Assembly (NCBI GenBank): GCA_958510875.1
Contig: OY294068.1
Location: forward strand, 196,874,315 to 196,938,314
Direction: 5' to 3'
Source of the DNA: Endomychus coccineus
Lineage: Eukaryota; Arthropoda; Insecta; Coleoptera; Endomychidae
Length of the DNA stretch: 64,000 nucleotides
Part shown: positions 54,740 through 64,000 of the stretch, piece after piece
Numbering within the stretch: position 1 is the stretch's first letter
How the letters are laid out: every line of letters begins with the position of its first letter
The notes under the pieces: generated by a model
What the model was told of the DNA's origin: nothing
Database searches by the model: none
Seen by the model: only the letters and a program-made list of their open reading frames with translations
Program-made: the position numbers and the translations under genes

Positions 54740-55800
54740 GTGAATAAAAGAGTTACTGAACATCAAAAAAGATGCGCGAATTTGAAATCAATCTAAATTG
54801 TCCATATTTCCATGAACATCAATGTCACAAGCTCGTTAATCATTGTCGAAGTGGTGAAATCGGCCATCACTAATGTATGAAGTTTTTACAATTACTGGAA
54901 CAAACATATATTTACATGAGTTATATTAGAAATCGTTTGTGGACAACGTGAAAGCTGCTGCTCGATTTAATACACATATTATTGTCGCTGGTTGAGCTGT
55001 TAATGTATGAAAACTAATTACGATATTGTATAAATCGTCCAGCGGAAATCATTTGAATAAATCCCAAGACAGGAAGTCATGTAAACAAACGACACAGAAA
55101 TGCATTCATTTGTTCGGAAACTGGAACATACACATTATCTTGGGGACTGTTGTTTAAAATTGTAGATTTTCGTTTGTTTATACATGCAACGGCACCCTTT
55201 TGTAATTATTGTAGACCGGATATTTGAGAGCGAAAATATGTAGGATTAGTTGGCTAATATGACCTGCTTATGCACTGATCAACAAATTGATCTTTCTCTT
55301 TAGGAATCAATGGTTAATTTCAGAATAGATTTAAACTGACATTATTCTTGGTGTGTTAAGAAACTTGTCAATTATAATTCCAAGCCAATCATTCAATAAC
55401 GCTGAGAGATACTTTCATTGAGAAACGAGGAGAGCAACAGGTGAAACGAAGAAATTGGTAGGTTTTGACGAACGTCTGTGATTGTAGTAATTTTATAATG
55501 ATTAGCGCATGTTACACAATTCAGTAGTAACATAATTCAGCAGAAGTATAATGCTATGGCATTCTACATGAAAGATATTTAGCAATATCATTTTCGTATT
55601 GATGTTTGACCTTTATGTTTTTCATTGATTCTAGTTCTCTATTCTGTCTTGTATAAATGTAATGGTTCTATGAAAAATATTAGATTAAAAAATAACTTTT
55701 TAAATCACGACTGGCTCAGTCGGTAGGATGGGATGAAGCTTCTCCATTGAAATAACATGATTGTTTAAAATGACATGATCTTCATTATTACTAAATACTA
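54740..55800. other. no recognisable gene
   Basis: AT-rich without motif or repeat. Confidence 0.45.
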
Positions 55801-55806
55801 TAGTCC

Positions 55807-56204
55807 AGGGGTCTCCAAACTGTTCACCCTTAGGACCATACTGTCCACTCCAACGAGTTCCAAAGGCCAAAACCGTTTTAATGTTCCTGCCATTATCTAT
55901 AATTTCTAGACTAGTTGCCGAGTACGCGACCTGAGCGAGCATACGCTTGCTAAATTCGCTAGTTCAATTATTATTGTGTACTAACTGTACTTTATTGTTA
56001 CAACCGCGATACTTGAAGACAACTGGTGGTCACACGCGGAAATAGGTAGTTGTAGTATGAAAGTGAGTAGCACTATACCAGCTGTCAAAAACACATTTGA
56101 TGAATTTACATGAATTCAATATTAGTTAAGCAGGGGTCTACCCAAAACCGAAGAACATGGCAATTGGTCTACGAAACAAAAAAGTTTGGGAACCTTTGTA
56201 TCTA
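55807..56204. mobile_element. hAT (Charlie-like) non-autonomous element, degraded
   Basis: The left end CAGGGGTCTCCAAACTGTTC and the right end reversed, CAAAGGTTCCCAAACTTTTT, match the familiar 'CAGGGGTTCCCAAACTTTTT' ends of Charlie-type hAT elements. No convincing 8-bp duplication (the flanks CTATAGTC and TATCTAGT are only loosely alike). About 400 bp. The minus ORF 55700-55942 is incidental. Confidence 0.5.
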
Positions 56205-56209
56205 GTCGG

Positions 56210-57035
56210 ACGTCTAACTTGTCACACGAAAATTAACATTCTACACGGAAAATAAACTTATTCGTTATTTCTGTATTATTCCAGAAATTAATGAAATGAA
56301 TATTGAAGGCAGAAATCAGGTCTTAAGTAAATACTTTCTCTTGCTGAGTGTAAATTAATTTTTATTAACGACGAACAGTTTTCTAAATTACTTGATAACA
56401 TCTTAATCGACCCTCATAACGAAACGAGGGGGAATGTTTTATTCGTGAATTAGAAGGGAGTGTTGGGGTGGGTTTTAAGTTAAACGTTGCGAACCTTAGG
56501 GAAGGTTTTTATAATGGTGTAACTAGTGCCGCGTTACCCGCATAAGGGTGTACGAGGATATTATTATTAAGGGTTGTTGAAACGTGCCACCCGTATGACT
56601 CCACATGCTTGCCAACAATACAGGGATAATGTGTGTGATTTTAATAGTGGTACTCGCGTGTCATCTTTGATTATTGCTATTATTTACATTGTGAAAGAGC
56701 AACGGATAATTTACCCCTCTTTACGGTAACCTTACTTATAAAAAATTGTATTCAAATGAATTAATGCATCATCGTTTATAACAGATTAGAATTTGCCGAT
56801 TATGATAATTCAGGCACCACCCGATTTTAGGTACATTCAATAATAAAATGTGTAAGTTGTTTACTTCCCTCTCCAAACGTAGTATAATGGAAGTATTGTA
56901 ATCTTAACACCAAATAATAATAATATTAATAATAATATCGGTTTCGAATGTTTCTAAATCAATCTAGACTAAAGGAAAGAACAATTACTTTGTTTTGATA
57001 TCACTTTGGATATCTCCAAAACATTCTTGGGAATC
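56210..57035. other. no recognisable gene
   Basis: AT-rich with a short (AAT)n run near 56917-56938. Confidence 0.45.
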
Positions 57036-57039
57036 TTCC

Positions 57040-57286
57040 GTCAAATAGTTTGCCGCTTAATATCGAGTTTTCTCTCAGACAGATCACTCCCATACAATGG
57101 CTATCAACGCTGGTGATCCACGGGGATATGTCTTGGCACCAACTTTGTTTTTGCTCCACATATATGGAAGTGTTCACCTGTCACGCCCACAGCTTTGCAG
57201 ATGATGGTACACTTCATATAGTTTCTCAGACAGAGCCCCTATAGCACCTAATGAAACCGGAGGAGCGAGAGATTTACAGCAGATTG
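57040..57286 (+). pseudogene. non-LTR family A RT fragment, plus strand
   Basis: Nucleotides match 6270-6525 closely: AATGGCTATCAACGCTG, TCTTGGCACCAACTTTGTTT and CACAGCTTTGCAGATGATGG. The translation gives HSFADDGTLH, so the catalytic FADD is kept here, but the block before it is frameshifted. Ends near GATTTACAGCAGATTG at 57286. Confidence 0.65.
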
Positions 57287-57790
57287 TTTATATGGAGCAG
57301 AAACAAAGCTGGTGCCAACACAGATCCTTGTTGGGCTCTAGCTGTCTTCCAGCTGGAAGGAAACACACCAAATTTGTATGAAAAGGTAAACCTGCAGAAA
57401 ACTGATGTTAATTCAGGCGCACATTCCTTGAGAACGACAGATGGTATTCCGTCTGGTGCTATAGACTTTTTGGTTCTGAGATCAAGGCTAATTGTGTGCT
57501 GACGAAAGACAATTTCTGGCATATGGCTATTGATGAACCATCGTTCACTATATAACGGTGATTTGTTGGTATGGGATATACAAGTTTCCTTTCCTAGCCT
57601 GATAATATTCGAGATTTCTGTGGCAGGAAACTCTAAAAAAACATGCGAATACCGCCCCAGTCGGTTGAATTGTGATGCCAAACTGTACGTGGAGGTGTTG
57701 GATTGGTTCATGGTGTGATATGGGGACAGGTCTAGTGATGAGTGAATGGTGAAAGTTTACCAATTTTGCACGGACCTTTACATCATAAGG
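57287..57790 (-). pseudogene. non-LTR family A fragment, minus strand, head to head with the previous one
   Basis: Minus frame 57711-57274: SQFNRLGRYSHVFLEFPATE, ISNIIRLGKETCISHTNKS, then RTKKSIAPDGIPSVVLKECA, PELTSVFCRF, FGVFPSSWKTARA, and immediately QQGSVLAPALFLLHINNLL. A deletion joins the fingers directly to the GSVLAP block. With the plus fragment it forms an inverted pair sharing the GGCACCA..TTTGTTT.TGCT segment. Confidence 0.7.
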
Positions 57791-57794
57791 ATCT

Positions 57795-58435
57795 GGATTG
57801 TTAGTGTATGGGCATAATGATAGTTGTTATCAGGGAACCGTGGAATCCTCCGTGATCATTTCAGCTGCTGGATTATTTTCTTTTTATATTTTCCACCAAT
57901 TCAATTTGCTCAAGTATACAAATTCAAAACATCTAGTAATGCTTTTCATTTGTGTACTCCAGATTTTGGAGGCAAAAAATGTTATCACACTGATAAAAAT
58001 CATTTTTTCTCAATCTCAAAATTATTCAATTATCTCCTCTTCCATGATATTAACATTGAACCGATCCCCAATTACTTCCAAATGTGTTTTCTTATTCTAA
58101 ACGATTGGACAAGAAAATAAAATATACAATGGATCTAGATGATTGTCACTTCTGAAGGCGAATCAATTCCTTAGTATAAACTTGTCGACCTATTCATAAT
58201 AATTGAATTTCTAATTCGCCACCAGTGTTAAAAATAGGTGTGTGGAGAGAATAGGTGTGTAAACAACTCATGGTCGATTAATAAGCATATACGTTTTAAA
58301 ACATTATTTAGTAGCTAACAATTTAATAATTACCATAGCATAGTACAATTTTAATTAGCCGTAATTAAATTTGATTAACTCGAAGTGCAAATTCTACTTC
58401 TTGAACTCAAAATACACTAACTTTGAATAAGGTAA
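57795..58435. other. no recognisable gene
   Basis: Two overlapping plus ORFs (57798-58100, 57824-58120) have no motif. Probably chance ORFs. Confidence 0.35.
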
Positions 58436-58439
58436 ACAT

Positions 58440-58698
58440 TGCATGAGCTGACTTCGAATATTAGAAGTAGATTGCAAAGCAGTGGCTTCTTGATACATAT
58501 TCAACATTAATTTGTTACGATTTCGATTATTTTCAAGAAATCCCGTTTTAGACGGTTGACGATTGATATGATGATGGTCGTGAGACCGAAACATACGTAA
58601 AGACGAATGTAATAACCATATGTGTTAGGGTGACCTATTTCCCGTGAATTTATATATAATACAAAATAAGTAAATGGATGGAAGCATTGACATAGTCG
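58440..58698 (+). repeat. dispersed repeat D, upstream member of a direct pair
   Basis: Has the TTCGAATATTAGAAGTAGAT block, then (with the GTTTCGG block deleted) AAGAAATCCCGTTTTAGAC, the ribozyme module, and GTGAATTTATATATAATAC followed by AAATAAGTAAATGGATGGAA and GCATTGACA. The last 160 bp are repeated directly at 59141-59311. Confidence 0.7.
58568..58604 (+). ncRNA. hammerhead-like motif in D copy 4, degraded
   Basis: ATGATGA in place of CTGATGA (C3 lost), extra T, helix II GGTC-GTGA-GACC, intact GAAA, CATACG with one helix III mismatch, TA, AAGAC. The opposing GTCTT strand of helix I is missing. Should be inactive. Confidence 0.5.
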
Positions 58699-58699
58699 A

Positions 58700-59140
58700 G
58701 GAAATAAAGCAGAGAAAAGGCCAAAGTATAAAAAAAAACGGCAGAACCGATTTCGATGATATTTTTAAATTGATTTTAGAAGTCATTAAAAAAAATTTAA
58801 CCCTTTTTTTTCATGATATGCATTTCAGCATTACTACAGAGGAGAATGCATATGTTTGAATGCTGTTAGGCGATAATATTAAAAAAGTTGAGAAAATGGT
58901 CGAATATAACTAAAATAGTCCTGAATTTCTTACTCGGGAGTTTTTGGGGCTCCTGATCACGATTCCGATGCCATATACGAGGCACCTGGGGCTTAAGAAA
59001 TCCTGGTACTATCATCGTCTCGAGGGAATTCGGGAAAATATCTTTCGAAATATTGGGGAGCATCTCTGATGGTCAGGATACCCTGATGACCTAGGTCATC
59101 TACATGAATTGTTTTTTAATAGCGTCCTACTTTATGCTTG
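58700..59140. other. sequence between the two D repeats
   Basis: About 440 bp without a recognised coding motif. It includes a short ORF 58674-58859 with A-rich runs. If the D pair is a retrozyme-like or PLE-like unit, this is its interior. Confidence 0.35.
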
Positions 59141-59311
59141 ATTCAATTAGTTTTAAGGAATCCCTTTTCAGACATTGATATGTCTTCTGATGATGGTCCT
59201 GAGACCGAAACGTACGTGAAGACGAAAATAGTAAGCACATGTGTAGTGTGACCTATTTCCCGAGAATTTATATATGATAAAAAAATAAATAAATGGAAGC
59301 GTTGACACTGT
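59141..59311 (+). repeat. dispersed repeat D, downstream member of a direct pair
   Basis: AATTAGTTTTAAGGAATCCC, ribozyme module, CCCGAGAATTTATATATGAT, AAATAAATAAATGGAAGCGT and TGACACTG. Same order and end as the copy at 58.54-58.70 kb. Confidence 0.7.
59182..59223 (+). ncRNA. hammerhead-ribozyme-like motif in D copy 5
   Basis: The best preserved of the five: helix I GTCTT (59182-59186) with AAGAC (59219-59223), CTGATGA (59187-59193), extra T, helix II GGTC-CTGA-GACC, GAAA, helix III CGTACG, then TG. The cleavage-site base (position 17) is G, which hammerheads do not cut, so this copy should be inactive despite a perfect fold. Confidence 0.65.
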
Positions 59312-59319
59312 TCCACTCT

Positions 59320-60250
59320 GTTCCTATAACTTTTCAATTCATAAAGGTTGAATCTATGTTTCTGCATATCAATCAAAAATGTCAAACAGATGAACTAATA
59401 GCATGTTGAAATTATTATCTTTCAAATGAAGTATGAATCGCCCCTTTTACCTACGATCCTAACGAATTTCTCAAGTGGCTTATGAAAGATAAGGGACGAT
59501 AACTAAAAGCTAATAGCACCCTCAACATGACATATGTTCCTATTCGGTAACTAATATATCAGTCAGGGATAGTAGGACAATATTGCCCTAAGCACCCATA
59601 CAACTTATCACACCCCAGTTCATAGACAAATCTACTCTACCATATGAACGTGCCAACTATACGGGCTCATTACCTATGAGAATTTTATATACTTTATCAA
59701 TAAAGCCCTTTCGCCCTTTTGATAACGGATTTTATTAATTTGGTGTCTATACGTTAAGCCAACCAGTATAATTTAGAAATGCAATATTCACACGTTGATG
59801 ATATGAATGTCATCGGGGTGTTTATCTATCTGTCCACTTCAATGTATTTAATATGGAATAATTTCCTATTATATATTTGTCCTGGGAAATATATTTGCCG
59901 AACATATTTGTAATGAAAACTCTCATTATTCTCAGTTTGTATCATATTATGTTGATAACAGTTTTCTAGTGTTTTCTTCCTAATAATTTTGTTTTCAAGC
60001 GTTTTGTGACTCATTTTTTCAAATTGTCTCCCTAAGGGAATAAATTGTTATCGATATAGTACGATGGTTTTTAAAGCTCATATAATCGTTTAAATGACAG
60101 ATATATAGAATTGATGGCTCATCACAGCTCGGATTGTTCATGACAGAGCATAGATAACTCCATAACAATATATGAGGTAACGTTTATTCATTTATATTTT
60201 ATTTAGTAAATTGAATAGTCAAACCCAATATATACAAAGGAACAGATAAA
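59320..60250. other. no recognisable gene
   Basis: AT-rich without motif. Confidence 0.45.
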
Positions 60251-60251
60251 G

Positions 60252-60280
60252 TAATGATTCTTGATCCGGGTATGAATTAT
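60252..60280 (-). repeat. dispersed repeat D, tail fragment
   Basis: AATGATTCTTGATCCGGGTA TGAATTAT, inverse of the D tail. It is cut off exactly where the RT fragment begins. Confidence 0.5.
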
Positions 60281-60370
60281 CTACTCTACGCAGACGATTT
60301 TGCTCATAAGCCTTTCGGTCATTGAAAACTTGTGTCAAACAAATAACCTTTATCTTAAGGTTACCAACTA
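60281..60370 (+). pseudogene. tiny RT fragment around YADD
   Basis: LLYADDF then, after a one-base shift, LISLSVIENLCQTNNLYLKV. This is the catalytic loop of a non-LTR reverse transcriptase and the helix after it ('LYADD..l.s.s…L……n.L.lNv.Kt'). Only about 90 bp are left, bounded on the left by the D tail and on the right by a mariner-type end. Confidence 0.55.
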
Positions 60371-60372
60371 TA

Positions 60373-60475
60373 CGAGGGCAACGTGAAAAGTCCCTGAAAA
60401 ATGAAACAAGAAATGATTTATTTGGTCAAAACATATTTTATTTCTCAACATAATGTCCTTGTAGCTCGAAAAATA
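60373..60475. mobile_element. mariner-type MITE, end fragment
   Basis: CGAGGGCAACGTGAAAAGTC… followed by ATGAAACAAGAAATGATTTA matches the reversed right arm of the MITE at 11492-11687 for about 90 bp. TA precedes it. The other end was not identified. Confidence 0.5.
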
Positions 60476-60612
60476 GAAATAGTTTCTGGTACATTGTGTT
60501 AGGTATTGACAATATCAGGGTACGGATGTCTGAAAAAGTGGTAGAAAGTTCGACCTCCAGGATACTCTAATTTAGAGGCTGCGTTTGAAATGATATTCGA
60601 AAAATGTGGTAT

Positions 60613-60745
60613 ATAAAATAAAATAAAACAATATTTTTTGTCTAATTTCCACAAGAAATTTTATTTTTCAATAATTGAATAGTAATAGAATAAATTGAAA
60701 AATAAAATCTCTTGTAGAAATTAGACAAAAAAATTGTTTTATATC
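60613..60745. repeat. imperfect hairpin, about 50-bp arms
   Basis: AAACAATATTTTTTGTCTAA…AGAAATTTTATTTTTCAAT and, after a spacer of about 22 bp, ATTGAAAAATAAAATCTCTT…TTAGACAAAAAAATTGTTTT are inverted copies. No coding sequence. Confidence 0.65.
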
Positions 60746-60749
60746 ATTT

Positions 60750-61250
60750 GGTTAAAAATGGATTTCCATAAGATGAATAGTTCATCACTATCTCTGATTG
60801 AATATGGTATAATAGTATAAAATTTGCTATTAAATAAAACCAAATTCATTTGGTCAAATTGTATGTGTTTTATTCCAATTTAAGTTCTTTCGTACTGAAT
60901 AAAAAGAACCCGATATTATGGCTAAGTTCTGATAACAATATCGTTCATGACAACCGGAGTATCTAATCAATTCAATAGAATGAAGATATGAGATTTCTTT
61001 ATTATGATAAATAATCTCATTGAATACCAGTCGTGTTTGAATTAATATCGGTTAATTTACTCACGCTACCATGAGTGTAACTCAAATTACGCTCTAGCGT
61101 GTCGAATTTGTCAATATCAGTTTGAAAATATGCCGATTAATAAAAAAATAATGAGTCTTATACTATGAGTTTTCTTAGAATTTAAATGACAATGATATTG
61201 AATATACTGTTTCTATTAGGCATGATTTTATTGGCTATCTAAGAGACGAG
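60750..61250. other. no recognisable gene
   Basis: AT-rich spacer without motif or repeat. Confidence 0.45.
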
Positions 61251-61258
61251 GTCACAAT

Positions 61259-62377
61259 TAGTGATGAGCAAAGCAAGATTTGTCTTAGTCTTGTTCTTGC
61301 ACATATAGTCTTGATCTTGGTCTTGGTCTTGCATGTTAAGTCTTGGTATTGGTCTTGGTCTTGCATCAAGAGTCTTGCAAGTCTTGCTTTCACACAACGA
61401 TCGAACAGACTTGGTGTAGCCGCACCCAGAAATGTCTGAGGGAGAGCCCAAAGTGGCCGGTGAGGACGTCCATAAGGTCAGCTATGACATGTCTACTTAT
61501 CGACAGAAGCTTGGGTTTAGTTCCTTGATTAATTGTTTATAATAAAATAATTAAAACTTCATAGACTTAGACCAAATGAAAAGAAACAATATAACTATAA
61601 AACGACAAACGACGTCAGTAAAAAAATAAGACAAGCGTATGTCCGAAATTGCTTGTTGTTTCCGAGGTGTCAAAATTTTATTATTTTTCGTGTTTTTCTA
61701 ATTACGTCCTTGAAGTTAAAACGTATCAAATTGAAATATAATACGCTTATTAAACGTCAGAAAGCCAACATTTGGAGCAATTTAGCCTTTGTCAATATTT
61801 ACGTCTACCCTTTTTTGTGCCCAATCCTTGTTCTTCAGGATCCGAAAATAAGGATGTTATGTTCAATTCTAAAACTTTTGTTTTGTATGATTTTTCAAGA
61901 AACGCGCCGATTTCGAGGTAAAGGCGAAAAACCATTTGAGTGTAGCAAATTTCAGTTAATCTAAAATTCTACAATAAAAAACAACAAGCACAAATGTATG
62001 CAAATCAACATCCATTCACATGTTTCTCGCATTCATCTCAGAAACAATGAACACACGTCACGAAAGTTAAAAAGAAACTAGTTAAACAGTAAATATTTTT
62101 TCACCGCTCCAACACATTATGTGAGTCACAATATTTATACTAAATATTATATTTCCAGATCTCTCTACGGTAGTACAGAAATATCATACATATTATTAGA
62201 AACAATCCATTGATTTTATCTTAGTGCAGGATTTGCAAGGGTCTCGCAACACTCTTTCAGAAGTCTCGGTCTCTGGTCTTGTTCTTGCATATATAGTCTT
62301 GGTCGTGCTGTCAAAATACGGTCTTGGTTTCGGTCTTGCTTTTTATGCTAGACCAAGACCAGTCTCGCTCATTACCA
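61259..62377. mobile_element. hAT-like element with GTCTTG-rich ends
   Basis: The ends TAGTGATGAG at 61259 and, reversed, TGGTAATGAG at 62377 match at 8 of 10 positions. The flanks GTCACAAT (61251-61258) and GCCACAAT (62378-62385) look like an 8-bp target duplication with one change. Both subterminal regions (61285-61395, 62255-62365) are strings of GTCTTG/GGTCTTG. The interior holds a 103-codon ORF (61653-61964) with no recognised domain. Non-autonomous as far as I can see. Confidence 0.55.
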
Positions 62378-62385
62378 GCCACAAT

Positions 62386-63360
62386 CAATCTAGGTCCCGG
62401 AAAGATGTAACACGGTTGATCATCTGTTAAAAGTTAAATCGGAATCCAATTCCTCACCTACATATTTTGATCCAATAAGAAGATTGTCATTCTTATATTA
62501 ATTATGTTTTGGATTGAAGGATTCAATAATTAATAACTATCCTGTTATCATCTATCGATAGCTTTACAATCGAGGGCTATAATACTGCCATCCTTACTTA
62601 GGTAAAATTGAAATAATCCAGTTCTTATAAAATGTACCTACCATGCACTCCTTGTTTTTCTTAATACAGCCATAATTTTTTAGCAATATAAGTATGTATA
62701 ATATTTAATTTATGATTGTAAAGAGACCAAATGCAATAAGTTTTACATTTCTAGGTTTATTCAATTTAAATGACCTCAAAATAAGAGTATTCTCAAATTT
62801 AAAAAGAATTTCTTTTATAAGAGTAACAGTACATCCAAATCTGTTTCACTTAGTTTGAGAAACATCCATTCATCCCCAAAAATTCTAAAGGTATGCCCGT
62901 AAATTTAGCCTTAAGTTAAGGTTTTTATATTTTATATTCCTTCTAATACCCTTGAACACTTAAACAATTTGGAATTTTAAATCTTCTGTAATACAATTAT
63001 ATTTAGACCCTTGTGAATTTTAAATGAACTATTTTCTAAAAATATACTGCTACAATAAGTCGGATTCTAGCAAAGCATTTGCCCAGTTATTGGATAGTGG
63101 ATAATTATTATGTGAATTTCAATTAAATTATTCTAAGATGTCATTTATAGCGTCATCTAGTAGTCAGAAGCGTAAGTTATCTGCACAACTCGAATGATCT
63201 TCTGATCTTCCCATTATCTATTATAAAAATGCCGTCTTATCATGCAGCTTATTACTTATCGCATTATGACTTTCTACAAAGATAAATGCATGAATAATTT
63301 CTCAATCTTATTCTGTGTGTGACAATTCAAAGTAAATTGTTAATTTTGAGTTATTTGAAT
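62386..63360. other. no recognisable gene
   Basis: AT-rich without motif. Confidence 0.45.
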
Positions 63361-63362
63361 TA

Positions 63363-63625
63363 TGTGGCGCTATTTGTTGTCGAGTCGACAGATGAAGCTA
63401 GACTGTGAATCCTTTCATATTACAGATAACTGTAAATAAATGTATAGTTCATTGCAGACAACTGTACTAGCTTACAGTGACCACATACAAATTATTTTGA
63501 TGATATCATGTAGCGCTATCTGTTGTTGAGTTGACAGACGAAGCTTGACTGAAAATCCCTTCATATTACAGATAACTGTAAATAATTATAGCTCATTACA
63601 GATAGCTGTACCATCATACAGTGAC
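63363..63625 (+). repeat. 146-bp tandem repeat, about 1.8 units
   Basis: TGTGGCGCTATTTGTTGTCG…CTTTCATATTACAGATAACT… at 63363 recurs as TGTAGCGCTATCTGTTGTTG…CCTTCATATTACAGATAACT… at 63509, with perhaps 15-20% divergence. The second unit breaks off after CATACAGTGAC. Confidence 0.75.
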
Positions 63626-63629
63626 GTTT

Positions 63630-64000
63630 TGATTATCCATAGTAAACTTGCCTCAGAACATAAAGAACATGCTTTCTCAATCATGAATATTTTCATCAAT
63701 TTTCATTGTGTTAGGATGGACGAATTATTCTCCATCAGAATATCGTATTTCTTTTCAATCTTCCATTTGCTTTTTGATTAAACGCCATACGGATGAACTT
63801 GTGTCATCTAACGTTGATTGGACAAACTGAGTTTATATAATTATTAACGTTATTATCACTGTTTGTGGTTTTGCAGGGATCTCTTATGTGAGGATAGAAA
63901 GTTAACAAATCTTACGAGAGATGGCGAACCCATTTCAACCTGTATCAGAAAATCAGGCATACTATACTTTGGAATTGATTATAAGAAAGTTGTATTTTCT
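63630..64000. other. no recognisable gene
   Basis: The 78-codon ORF that ends at 63781 has no motif; the sequence runs off the window edge. Confidence 0.35.

Noticed and set aside
57798..58120. Two overlapping plus ORFs of about 100 codons
   Set aside because: Different frames of the same AT-rich sequence, no motif, no conserved neighbour.
59080..59100. CTGATGA near CCTAGGTCATC
   Set aside because: No GAAA segment follows. The palindrome CCTAGG is not in hammerhead order.
1..64000. CRISPR arrays, bacterial operons, ribosome binding sites, rRNA
   Set aside because: Nothing of the kind seen. Element content is that of an animal, most likely insect, genome.

Overview
This window looks like intergenic, AT-rich DNA from an insect genome, built almost entirely of decayed mobile elements. 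The evidence is the mix of Jockey-, CR1/L2- and R2-type non-LTR retrotransposons, Penelope-like elements (PLEs) with GIY-YIG domains, BEL/Pao, Tc1/mariner and hAT relics, and a short TTAGG-like (insect telomere-type) stretch near 21.5 kb. I cannot name the species. I recognise no complete host gene, no operon and no convincing functional tRNA or rRNA. The longest uninterrupted coding segment is a 407-codon reverse transcriptase on the minus strand (34364-35587).

Layout. 0-10 kb: BEL/Pao and RNase H/zinc-knuckle scraps, then three non-LTR reverse transcriptase relics (4.25-5.0 kb minus, 5.6-7.0 kb plus, 7.67-9.64 kb plus). 10.9-15.9 kb: a recent 1,273-bp tandem duplication running into a stack of nested inverted-repeat elements inside one copy of a dispersed repeat, here called D. 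18.6-22.4 kb: a tRNA-like segment, two zinc-knuckle tails, a PLE 3' end, an internally deleted Tc1/mariner element with perfect terminal repeats, and a TTAGG-associated repeat. 26-36 kb: an R2-type endonuclease tail, a DDE transposase fragment, two head-to-head PLE fragments, and the best preserved reverse transcriptase. 36.6-44.8 kb: another D copy, a PLE 5' end, an RNase H relic, and a CR1/L2-like element. 44.8-46.9 kb: a hAT element with an exact 8-bp target duplication inserted in that CR1/L2-like element. 48-54.4 kb: a DD41D mariner with only two stop codons, plus more non-LTR and PLE pieces. 55.8-64 kb: hAT-like non-autonomous elements, a pair of directly repeated D copies, hairpins and a 146-bp tandem repeat.

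The most interesting signal is not a protein. Repeat D carries a hammerhead-ribozyme-like module about 42 nt long, recognisable in five copies (9987, 14528, 36882, 58568, 59182). It has a CTGATGA core, a 4-bp helix II capped by a GTGA or CTGA loop, a GAAA segment, a tiny helix III and a matching helix I. The PLE 3' ends at 19.75, 32.87 and 39.54 kb carry the same kind of core. Two D copies in direct orientation (58.54 and 59.14 kb) flank about 440 bp, the layout expected of a PLE long repeat or a retrozyme-like non-autonomous element. Every D copy in this window has a different lesion at a position the ribozyme needs.

All similarity calls were made by eye from motifs, without database searches. 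Family names should be read as clade-level guesses, and the boundaries of degraded fragments are approximate unless terminal repeats and target duplications are quoted.
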